Source of the DNA: an uncultured Flavobacteriales bacterium
Lineage (GTDB): Bacteria; Bacteroidota; Bacteroidia; Flavobacteriales_D; Crocinitomicaceae
DNA: 45,908 bases
Assembly (NCBI GenBank): GCA_913046365.1
Contig: CAJWRM010000019.1
Location: forward strand, 1-45,908
Reading direction: 5' to 3'
This document shows positions 34,078 through 41,944 of this stretch, in pieces; the first letter of the stretch is position 1; every line of letters begins with the position of its first letter. Made by a program: the position numbers and the translations under genes. Under the pieces are notes generated by a model. It searched no databases, was not told the origin of the DNA, and worked only from the letters and a program-made list of their open reading frames with translations.

Positions 34078-36231
34078 TCATTCTATTTTCTTGAATATCG
34101 GTATGAACTTTTTATTCTTTTTTGTCTTCACGGTTATTGATGGTCCTTTTGGAAGACGTTGACTCTTCCATTTTTCAAAAACATACCCTTCATCCGGAAC
34201 GGCCTCAATGTGGATAGGAATATTTTCGATGTACTTTCCTGTCCAAAAGGGATCTTTTATTTTTATTGAATTGATTTTAACATGTCCCATATTGATATTA
34301 TGTTCAACTTGAATATCTGATATTCCGTTCTCAAGTTCGAAGTAGTCAATGATATGCTCTCTAATAAACTTAGGTCTTTGTATCGCATAGTCTTTGATCC
34401 ATTTTATACGTTCTCCTTTTTGTATATAAAGCATAGAGTCTTGCCATCGTTCCCTATCTCGCATGACTTCAATTTCTATTCTACTCGTGATTTGATTCAC
34501 CAATGATGTAACATTTTCCGCTTTAAACCCTGTATTTAGGTAGTCACACATTCTATTGATCCACTGGTTTCTAAAGGTTTGGTTTTTCATCAGTCTTTCA
34601 AAGAGAAAAACCTTCCCTCTATCTAGGTAGTAATTCAAAGACTCTTCATCAGCTTTATACCAAGAATCTTGATCATAGCTTATCCATCTCCATTTTGAAC
34701 CTTCCGTTTTTGACTTCCAGTAGCGAATATTCACGGAAATATCTCGGGCTCCGCAATAAGTTTCATTAACCCAATAATCAATATAGCTATCAATGTTGAC
34801 TTGGTTGGATATTTTATTATAGATAGAATCTGTTGTAATATTATTTTGAGCGATATAGAAAATCATTTGGTCATATTCACTGATATTACCCGATACTACC
34901 TTTGCATCGCTTGAGGTCAATATATCTACCTCTTTTTCCCCATGATTGTTATAAATAAAATCTTTTCCTTTTCGTTCCATTAGGTTATATAGTCCCCAAT
35001 ACTGGCCATTTAGATAAACTGAAACAGGTTCATAGGCTTGCATATCCACTTGTCCATTCATTTGTCTATTCACTTCATATAAAAGCTCATTTTTGAAGCG
35101 TTCTCCGACCCAAAGGTCTGATACATTTCTCCCTGAGGTTGCATCGGCACGCACCCAAAGTCCGCCAAAATTGTCAATCTTCTTATCTTTAAACAATCGA
35201 TAATTGAATCGTTCTCCTTGACCATCCTCATTGGTTGCAAAAAAAGAAAATGATTTTTTAGGTTGTCTGCGACTTGTTTTCCCTGCGATTCTGGTAGTTG
35301 CTGATTTTGAAATCGCAAGCTTGAAAGTTCCATTTTTTAATGTGTCAAAGTACTGAACATGTGCGGAGACCTCAATTTCACGATTTTCAAAATTGCTATA
35401 TATTCCTTCTCGCTTTTTCCATAAATCGTTTGGCGCGACGATGAGAGAAACAACTGAGAGCTCACTTTTTTCATTGATGAAATAGGATGCATTTGTAATC
35501 AAATCTGGTATGTAACCGTCAGATATTATCCTTGTGCGTAAAACTGTTGTTGAATCTATTTGTATTGGGTGGGTATAAATTTTGCTCTTTTTTGTTGGTT
35601 CGGAACCATCAAGGCTGTAGTATATTGTAGAATTTTTCTCTGCTGATAATATAACTGTCTGTGATTTATCATAAAACCCAGAACCTATGCTCAATTCCAC
35701 CTTATTAGGATTAATGTTTACTCTTTGTCCATTTTTATTTTTATCATTTGGTGTAGGCGTTCCAAAGAAACCTAGGTCTCGGGAATCGGGGGTGATTCTT
35801 CCAAAAGAGATATTGTCAGTTTGTTCTCCAAATGTCAAATGGTCAACAAGATTTGTATCTCGGTCATATAAAGAAAGATAGCCTCCCTTTTTTTTGATTG
35901 CGAATGAGATGTGCCGTTGCCCTTGTTCAGGATCATTATCTAACCAATATAGGGCATATGATTTTGGATTTATTTTTGTCCAGTCTTCACTATTTTTTCC
36001 GATTTCATGCTTTGTAGGATTTAAAGAGTCGTTAGTAAGAAACATACCACTCATCTGTAGGGTATCTCCCGAGGTATTGTAAAACTCAATCCAGTCGTCT
36101 TGTTCTCCAAAACCATCGTAATTCAAATTTGTATTTGCCGACAATACCTCGTTGATTACGATTGTTTGGCCATACACATGAAAAAGAATGATTTGGAAGC
36201 AAAAGAGGATGAAGTAATGAAATTTTATCAT
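34078..36231 (-). CDS. Exported CotH-kinase / lamin-tail domain protein
   Basis: A 717-residue exported protein (signal peptide to about residue 22, FHVYGQ). Domains in order: a lamin-tail domain (residues about 23-125, INEVLSANTNLNYDGFGEQD, WIEFYN), a chitobiase/hexosaminidase C-terminal-type domain (about 180-250, IYYSLDGSEPTKKSKIY), a CotH kinase-like domain (about 255-620, YLNGQYWGLYNLMERKGKDF, RWISYDQDSWY), and a closing repeat-like segment (about 645-715, GYVFEKWKS). CotH proteins are atypical protein kinases in spore coats; the role in Bacteroidota surface proteins is unclear. No T9SS tail is visible. It lies downstream of the giant mosaic gene behind a terminator. Confidence 0.85.
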   Translation of the reverse strand: MIKFHYFILFCFQIILFHVYGQTIVINEVLSANTNLNYDGFGEQDDWIEFYNTSGDTLQMSGMFLTNDSLNPTKHEIGKNSEDWTKINPKSYALYWLDNDPEQGQRHISFAIKKKGGYLSLYDRDTNLVDHLTFGEQTDNISFGRITPDSRDLGFFGTPTPNDKNKNGQRVNINPNKVELSIGSGFYDKSQTVILSAEKNSTIYYSLDGSEPTKKSKIYTHPIQIDSTTVLRTRIISDGYIPDLITNASYFINEKSELSVVSLIVAPNDLWKKREGIYSNFENREIEVSAHVQYFDTLKNGTFKLAISKSATTRIAGKTSRRQPKKSFSFFATNEDGQGERFNYRLFKDKKIDNFGGLWVRADATSGRNVSDLWVGERFKNELLYEVNRQMNGQVDMQAYEPVSVYLNGQYWGLYNLMERKGKDFIYNNHGEKEVDILTSSDAKVVSGNISEYDQMIFYIAQNNITTDSIYNKISNQVNIDSYIDYWVNETYCGARDISVNIRYWKSKTEGSKWRWISYDQDSWYKADEESLNYYLDRGKVFLFERLMKNQTFRNQWINRMCDYLNTGFKAENVTSLVNQITSRIEIEVMRDRERWQDSMLYIQKGERIKWIKDYAIQRPKFIREHIIDYFELENGISDIQVEHNINMGHVKINSIKIKDPFWTGKYIENIPIHIEAVPDEGYVFEKWKSQRLPKGPSITVKTKKNKKFIPIFKKIE

Positions 36232-36273
36232 TTTTTTGTTGATTTGTCTAGGTCTTTGAATAATAAAAGTAAT

Positions 36274-36302
36274 AAAAAAGCCCCCCTGCAGAGCGGGGGG
36301 GC
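36274..36302 (-). terminator. Rho-independent terminator after the giant T9SS gene
   Basis: On the minus strand a GCCCCCC / GGGGGGC stem (36296-36302 with 36280-36286), with a loop of about 9 bases, is followed by six T residues. It lies 22 bases after the stop of the giant gene and before the CotH gene, so the two are separate units. Confidence 0.92.
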
Positions 36303-36323
36303 CTTCAACATTTAAGTTAGCTG

Positions 36324-39300
36324 TTATTTAAGCACAACAAACTTTTTCTTTAAGACACCTGATGGTGTATTAAGATGCACATAGTAAATACCACTTTGAA
36401 GTGTCACTAGACTGTAGTCCAATTTATTAACCTCGTTAGCTCTTACGCTACCGTTGTATATTGTACCAACTAGTTGACCATTGATATTCAAAATGTTTAC
36501 ACTTACATCCTGATCTTCTGTTACAGAGAATTCAAAAGTTGCATTGTTACTCGCTGGGTTAGGATATTGCTTAATCATAGCTCCATCAAATCCAGTTATT
36601 ACATCTTCATCATTCATCTCTCCAGCATCAGTTATTGCCTCAGAGTATACACTGCAGCTATTGCCTTCAGTATCTGTCCATCCAATAACTTCAAATGGGA
36701 AGAAGTTCTGACCTACTGGGTTATTACAGCAGTTTGTTGGGATTTTGTAGTTGCCTACACCAGCCCACTCAAAGAAGGTATTCTTTCTTAAGTATGCTAG
36801 ACCCGCATCTGATGCGTTGATAGTGAATTCATCACCAGTCATTAAGTCAGTCAATGCCGACAATAGGATGTTACAGTTTTTCTTAGCGTGAACATTCGCG
36901 CTAGAGAAAGAAGGTCCAACCCATCTTATCGTCATTGTTTCTATTTTCCCATCACAAACGCATGATACTAGCTCTTCGGATTCCGTAGAGTTGTTACATG
37001 CCTCTGGCAGTTGATCATCACAACTTCCTAGCGTGTATCCGCAAGTCATTCTGTCTTCTACATCGTCTACATTGACACAGTAAGTTGTACCATTGTAGCA
37101 CATCTGTACAGATCCACTTAGACTAGGATAGGTTGGGCAGTTATCACCACAGTACGATGTACCTACGTGCTCACTTCCATAAACTGCAAGTGAACCAGTA
37201 AATCCAGTACTTGGACTATGCCAGTAGTGACCACCAACTCCGATGGTTACAGAACCGTATATAGATACGCCACCGCATACTACAACATGTCCGCCACTCA
37301 ATACGTGAATCGTTCCATAATAGGTTCCTGATCCTTTAATGCAAAGCACTTGACCAGCTGAAACTACTACTGATGGTTGAGGGACCCAGTTTGTGTTATT
37401 TAAATTCACATACTGTGTACATCCTGGAGGTGTTTGAGCAGCAGAAGAGCTACTAGAACCTGATCCGCTATTCGAATTGTTTGCTGAAGCTCCTATTGAG
37501 GAGTATGCAGACAATTGACACGAAACTGGACTTGGAGCACTAGAACCAGAACCAGAACCAGAACCAGAACTAGAGTCTGATCCGGACCCAGAACCATTTC
37601 CACCACAGAATGTTCCAACATGCTCATTACCATAAACAGTTAAAGCACCGGTGAATCCTGTATTTTGAGCGTGCCAGTAGTTACCACCATTTTGGATGGT
37701 TACTGATCCGTAAATAGATACGTTTCCGCATACTACAAGGTGTCCGCCATTCAATACATGAATTGTTCCGAAATAGGTTCCTGATCCATTAATGCAAAGC
37801 ACTTGACCATTGGAAACTACTCTTGATGGTTGTGGTATCCAGCTTTGGTTGTTCATGTTCACATTAGCTGTACATCCAGGAGGAGAGTCACAAGTAGGAC
37901 CGCTTGGGCCTCCATTACATTGAATGTCTGTTACCTCTACAATCCAATCTGCACTTGCAACACAACCGTTTGCATCTGTTACGTGAGCAGTGTAGGTCGT
38001 AGTCTCCGTAGGACATACAGTAATCCCCTCAGTTGTCTCAGTATTTGACCACTCGAAAGAATATCCTGGTATACCACCGGCTACTGTTGTGCTGATTGCC
38101 GCACATCCATAATCAGGACCTGCTCCAGCATATACACTACCACATCCATTTGCATCAAGCGTAAGCTCGGCTGGCTCGTTTATGGTTATTGACTCATCCA
38201 TTGCTACGCAACCGTTGTTGTCAGAAACTCCTATTGTATAGTCACCAGCAGTCAATCCGTCAAATGTATATGACCCATTCTCAAGAGAACCACCAGTTAC
38301 AACAACACTACCTAAAGCATCTGCATTCACAGGATTAGCATTTAATCCTACAACTGAGAATCCAACCTGAACGATTAAACCGTCAGTTAAACTTGACGCA
38401 GGTACGTTTACACTGAAATCACCACTTGCAGGTAGGTCAGCAATAGCAGAACCACCTAGAGCATCTTGGAATCCATTATTTGGATCTAATGCTTTAATGA
38501 AATACTGAGCAGTATATCCGTCGGCAAGCGTATTAGAGCTTACTGAACCGCTAAATGTTAAATCATTTCCATTCCATGCACCATTTTCAAGGTACGTGTT
38601 TGCTTCCATGATTTTGTTTCCACCTTCATTACCATCAGACCAAAATGGGTCCGCAGCATTGTATGTATTGAAGTTTGGCTGAAGCGTGATTGTATTTGCA
38701 CCAGCATCTAAAGTAGACAATACATCAGGTAAAGCCCAAGGACTACCAAAAATATATCCACCACCACAACATGGGTCAGCAGGGTTATCAAACACATTCA
38801 TATATCCAATGTAACTATCAGATGCATTCACATTAACAACAAGAGACTCAGTTACTGACTCACCATTTATTGTATATGTAAAGGGAGATGATCCTTCTGT
38901 TGTGTTAACAGTAATACTTCCATTATCCGCACCAAAACATAGTGCGTCTTCACTTGAAAGATCAAATACTGGAGTACTATTCACAGTAACATCTAATGAT
39001 GCTGTGTTTGAACCACATGCGTTTGTTCCAGTAACAATAATTGACCCAGAATTCGTTCCGAAATCAACAGAAGCAGCTCCAGCATCACCTGTAGCACTTG
39101 CATCCATTGTGGTTGACCAATCAAAAGCATCAAAGGCACCTGAAACCGTATAAGCTTCGCCTTCTGTCCCTTCGCAAACAGCATCAGGGCCGTCAATTGC
39201 TCCGATAGCCGGAATATCATAAACACCTGTCACTGCAAGATCAAAATCTCCGTATGAGAACGAAGAGAACGCTTCAACAGCCACATAATATGTGCCTGGA

Positions 39301-41345
39301 GCTAATGCAGCAGTTATTGAAGATTGAAGTCCACAATCGTCATCGTTAAGTGCAATTGTTTCTCCACCGCATGGTGCAGTAGTTAAGTATAGATATGTGT
39401 CCCATGAAGCTCCACAAGTAGAGAAGTTGTAAGTTCCAGCACAAGGCACGGAGATCTCATATATTCTATCTTGCGAGGTTCTTAAATCACAGTCATTACA
39501 CGCACCATCTGTTGTTCCTGAGATTACGAAATCTCCATCATATGCAAATGAACCATCTATTCCTCCTGCTGGTGGAATACAAGGACATGAAACAGAAATA
39601 GTTCCGTTACTTGGACTAGTATCCTCGTCATCAATAAGGAAATAGTAAGTAACTCCACCTAAAAGATCGATTGTAATGTTAGATGCTGAAAATACATCAT
39701 CGATGTAAATCCACTCGTCGTCCTCTACAACAGTTACAACAGGGATAGTATAGTCAATTGTATTACCGAAGTCTCCACCGGCAACAATTGCGCCTGAGGC
39801 ATCTACTAATTCAAATGATACTTCACTAGTAAATGAACCAGTTGTCCAAGTGGCAGTTAAAACCGCACCCTCTGGGGCAGAGAAAGTCTCTGATCCAGCT
39901 GATCCATCTGCAAGCGTGGCATCTGTCAAAACAGGAACGCCATCAGCTAAAATGGTGATTGCATTACCATTCCATCCATCTCCCCAGCTATCTTCCATGT
40001 TTAGTGTAAATGAAGCTTGAGGTGCGCCGTTAGAATCTGGAATTGTATAGTCAATTGTATTTCCAAAATCTCCACCGGCAACTACTGCGCCTGAGGCGTC
40101 TGCGATTTCAAAAGATACCTCTGAAGTGAATGAACCTGTAACCCAAGTTGCAGTCAAAACAGAACCCTCTGGAGCAGAGAAAGTCTCTGAACCTGATGAT
40201 CCTTCTCCAAGAGTAGCATTTTCAAGAACAGGAACACCATCAGCTAGAATTGTAATTGCATTGCCATTCCATCCGTCTCCCCATGAATCAAACATGTTGA
40301 GCGTGAAGTCTACAATAGCTGCTTCTGAGCTAGCGCAAGAGAATCCAATAAATAAATCCGAGTAGTATCCGACATTCGTCATCTCAATTAGGTAAGAACC
40401 ATCTGAATCAGGAGTATATGCGTATACAACTTCTTGACCAGGAGTACCCCATGGGCCTGATTCTGGATTGAGTGTACCTTCACCTGCGCCTGTCGACCAG
40501 TTATATTCCTGACCACATGTCATGACAGTAAGCTCGTCACATGGGTTAGTTGGTTCTGTCGGGCATATAACCTCAATTACACCAGTGCTTTGCGTGGTGT
40601 TCTCGTCGTCTAGGAGGAAATAATAGGTGACACCACCTGTTAAATCAACTGTATTGGTTGCCGCTGAAAGGACATCATCAACATACAGCCAACCTTCTGC
40701 CTCACATGTACCTGCTTGGTAAAACAAGTCAACGTAGTATTCATCATTAGATACAGAGATTGCATACGAACCGTTTGCATCTGGCGTAAAAGAGAATACT
40801 GCCTCTTGTCCCGGTGTACCCCATGGTCCATCAGTTGGACTGTAAGATCCAGCGCCATCAGCAAGGTCAAAAGATAGTGGAGAACCACATACCATTGCTT
40901 GTGGACTGTCACATGGTTGAGGACCGCCTGGTAAAGAAACCAGTGTAGCCGTCAATTCAGCACATGAAAATTCATCTTGACAGTTGTATTTATCGACCAG
41001 TAGATTTACTGTTCCTGTTGAAGCTGCTGTGAAGTTTACAATAGATTGTAGTCCACATGCGTCATCATTGTAGCCAACAACGGCTCCAGAAAATGCATCA
41101 TATACTGTAATTTGAGTGTCAAAACTTGTCCCACACGTTGAGATTTCGTAAGATGCACCTTCAATAACATTGAGTGACGCATATTCTCCTCCGAAAATAC
41201 ATGACGTTTCTTCGATTTGACCTTCATCAGTTAAATCCCAAAAATAAAATGGGATATTGTCGTTTGGACATTGAGCATTGGAATTAAATATAAAACCAAA
41301 AGCCAATGCAAACAACCCTATACTTAATATAAAGTTTCTTTTCAT
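36324..41345 (-). CDS. Giant mosaic cell-surface protein with T9SS type A sorting domain
   Basis: A 1673-residue secreted protein. The signal peptide ends near FNSNAQ. Modules in order: a pre-peptidase-like domain (about 25-140), two PPC-like modules beginning CDSPQ and CDELT, the second apparently split by two 91-residue DSWGDGWNG repeats (346-436 and 445-535), another PPC-like domain (about 590-710, GTYYVAVEAF), a PKD-like part, and a SprB-type repeat split by a ~180-residue insert. Two copies of an 88-residue Cys/Gly module (1158-1245 and 1309-1396) follow, joined by a Ser-Gly linker. The end, IKQYPNPASNNATFEFSV to KKKFVVLK, is the T9SS type A tail. Adhesion or matrix building is likely; no catalytic motif is seen. 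Confidence 0.9.
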   Translation of the reverse strand: MKRNFILSIGLFALAFGFIFNSNAQCPNDNIPFYFWDLTDEGQIEETSCIFGGEYASLNVIEGASYEISTCGTSFDTQITVYDAFSGAVVGYNDDACGLQSIVNFTAASTGTVNLLVDKYNCQDEFSCAELTATLVSLPGGPQPCDSPQAMVCGSPLSFDLADGAGSYSPTDGPWGTPGQEAVFSFTPDANGSYAISVSNDEYYVDLFYQAGTCEAEGWLYVDDVLSAATNTVDLTGGVTYYFLLDDENTTQSTGVIEVICPTEPTNPCDELTVMTCGQEYNWSTGAGEGTLNPESGPWGTPGQEVVYAYTPDSDGSYLIEMTNVGYYSDLFIGFSCASSEAAIVDFTLNMFDSWGDGWNGNAITILADGVPVLENATLGEGSSGSETFSAPEGSVLTATWVTGSFTSEVSFEIADASGAVVAGGDFGNTIDYTIPDSNGAPQASFTLNMEDSWGDGWNGNAITILADGVPVLTDATLADGSAGSETFSAPEGAVLTATWTTGSFTSEVSFELVDASGAIVAGGDFGNTIDYTIPVVTVVEDDEWIYIDDVFSASNITIDLLGGVTYYFLIDDEDTSPSNGTISVSCPCIPPAGGIDGSFAYDGDFVISGTTDGACNDCDLRTSQDRIYEISVPCAGTYNFSTCGASWDTYLYLTTAPCGGETIALNDDDCGLQSSITAALAPGTYYVAVEAFSSFSYGDFDLAVTGVYDIPAIGAIDGPDAVCEGTEGEAYTVSGAFDAFDWSTTMDASATGDAGAASVDFGTNSGSIIVTGTNACGSNTASLDVTVNSTPVFDLSSEDALCFGADNGSITVNTTEGSSPFTYTINGESVTESLVVNVNASDSYIGYMNVFDNPADPCCGGGYIFGSPWALPDVLSTLDAGANTITLQPNFNTYNAADPFWSDGNEGGNKIMEANTYLENGAWNGNDLTFSGSVSSNTLADGYTAQYFIKALDPNNGFQDALGGSAIADLPASGDFSVNVPASSLTDGLIVQVGFSVVGLNANPVNADALGSVVVTGGSLENGSYTFDGLTAGDYTIGVSDNNGCVAMDESITINEPAELTLDANGCGSVYAGAGPDYGCAAISTTVAGGIPGYSFEWSNTETTEGITVCPTETTTYTAHVTDANGCVASADWIVEVTDIQCNGGPSGPTCDSPPGCTANVNMNNQSWIPQPSRVVSNGQVLCINGSGTYFGTIHVLNGGHLVVCGNVSIYGSVTIQNGGNYWHAQNTGFTGALTVYGNEHVGTFCGGNGSGSGSDSSSGSGSGSGSSAPSPVSCQLSAYSSIGASANNSNSGSGSSSSSAAQTPPGCTQYVNLNNTNWVPQPSVVVSAGQVLCIKGSGTYYGTIHVLSGGHVVVCGGVSIYGSVTIGVGGHYWHSPSTGFTGSLAVYGSEHVGTSYCGDNCPTYPSLSGSVQMCYNGTTYCVNVDDVEDRMTCGYTLGSCDDQLPEACNNSTESEELVSCVCDGKIETMTIRWVGPSFSSANVHAKKNCNILLSALTDLMTGDEFTINASDAGLAYLRKNTFFEWAGVGNYKIPTNCCNNPVGQNFFPFEVIGWTDTEGNSCSVYSEAITDAGEMNDEDVITGFDGAMIKQYPNPASNNATFEFSVTEDQDVSVNILNINGQLVGTIYNGSVRANEVNKLDYSLVTLQSGIYYVHLNTPSGVLKKKFVVLK
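37158..37421 (-). repeat. Second copy of an 88-residue Cys/Gly module in the giant gene
   Basis: Encodes residues 1309-1396, from CTQYVNLNNTNW through GTIHVLSGGHVVVCGGVSIY to YGSEHVGT. It is a direct repeat of 37611-37874 at an offset of exactly 453 bp. The pattern of short strands with paired Gly and Cys suggests a small beta-helix-like or solenoid fold. Confidence 0.85.
37542..37570. repeat. AGAACC hexamer tract coding for Ser-Gly
   Basis: Four perfect AGAACC units and a fifth lacking its last base. On the coding (minus) strand they give alternating Ser and Gly inside the linker between the two 88-residue modules. Slippage would change linker length by two residues without breaking the frame. 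Confidence 0.8.
37611..37874 (-). repeat. First copy of an 88-residue Cys/Gly module in the giant gene
   Basis: Encodes residues 1158-1245, from CTANVNMNNQSW through GTIHVLNGGHLVVCGNVSIY to YGNEHVGT. It is highly similar to the copy at 37158-37421, with differences mostly at surface-type positions, which indicates fairly recent duplication or gene conversion. Confidence 0.85.
39741..40013 (-). repeat. Second DSWGDGWNG repeat unit in the giant gene
   Basis: Encodes residues 445-535, from SFTLNMEDSWGDGWNG to NTIDYTIP. It is a tandem copy of 40038-40310 at an offset of exactly 297 bp, with an 8-residue spacer between units. The DSxGDGWNG motif recurs in surface proteins of marine bacteria and algae. 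Confidence 0.88.
40038..40310 (-). repeat. First DSWGDGWNG repeat unit in the giant gene
   Basis: Encodes residues 346-436, from DFTLNMFDSWGDGWNG to NTIDYTIP. It is nearly identical to the unit at 39741-40013 at protein level (NAITILADGVPVL and GSETFSAPEG are shared). Confidence 0.88.
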
Positions 41346-41348
41346 GGC

Positions 41349-41750
41349 TTAGTGTTTATGGTTAATATTATTGTTCTTCTGCTCTCTTGCACGAATAGAC
41401 TCTGCATTTCTTTTTGAAAAAGAGTTCATCTTTTCGTATTTCTCCGGATTGCTTTCAACCCATTGCGCTTTGCGTCGTGCATAATTGCTAGCATCCGCTT
41501 TTTTGTTTCCGGTATTTACATACTTGGGAAAACTTGGGTCTGAAGAAATAATTGTGGTTTCCTCGGTCCGAACAGTCTGCTGCACATAAGCTTGCTTTTC
41601 GGCTTTGGATTTAAATTCACGATCTCCAGAGGGGAGAACGGAGTTTTTGACCTTTTCCCTTTCAACGGAAAACGTCGGGCTTTTCGTCGACTTTTGCGCA
41701 TAGGTAAAACCCACGGCAAACACCGACAAAATCACGAGTGATTTTTTCAT
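41349..41750 (-). CDS. Small exported basic protein upstream of the giant gene
   Basis: A 133-residue protein with a signal peptide (VFAVGFTYAQ, to about residue 18). The mature part is hydrophilic and basic (EREKVKNSVLPSGDREFKSK, NYARRKAQWVESNPEKYEKM) and ends in an Asn/His-rich tail (NNNINHKH). No membrane segment, lipobox or sorting tail is seen, so it should be periplasmic or released. Only 3 bases separate its stop from the ATG of the giant T9SS protein, strongly suggesting co-expression. I do not recognise a family; a chaperone or assembly role for the giant protein would be a guess. Confidence 0.75.
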   Translation of the reverse strand: MKKSLVILSVFAVGFTYAQKSTKSPTFSVEREKVKNSVLPSGDREFKSKAEKQAYVQQTVRTEETTIISSDPSFPKYVNTGNKKADASNYARRKAQWVESNPEKYEKMNSFSKRNAESIRAREQKNNNINHKH

Positions 41751-41944
41751 AATAAATGATATTAGTTAATAGTTTAATAAAAGGCTTCCACAACTTTAAG
41801 GATGTTGTTTTGCCCGTTTTAGCACTCGCAATATACTAAATGATGATTTTAGACAAGTCAAAAGTTATTAACATTTATCAACAATTTTGAAAAAACATGT
41901 TAATAACTCAGATTTAAAAGTGAGGAGGGAATTGCTAATTATCC
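41751..41944. other. Gene-free spacer between the ABC-F gene and the giant-gene operon
   Basis: 194 AT-rich bases holding the promoter region of the 41750-36324 operon. I found no exact TAnnTTTG box on the minus strand; TAACTTTTG (one base too long) occurs near 41860. No coding frame or hairpin is convincing. Confidence 0.5.

Noticed and set aside
37542..37570. Short tandem repeat as a CRISPR array
   Set aside because: Units are 6 bp without spacers and code for Ser-Gly within a protein linker. No CRISPR array or cas gene is seen in the window.
36474..40365. Several plus-strand frames (36474-36791, 37830-38048, 38902-39153, 40126-40365)
   Set aside because: They are shadows of the giant T9SS gene; their composition reflects the repeat-rich coding strand opposite.
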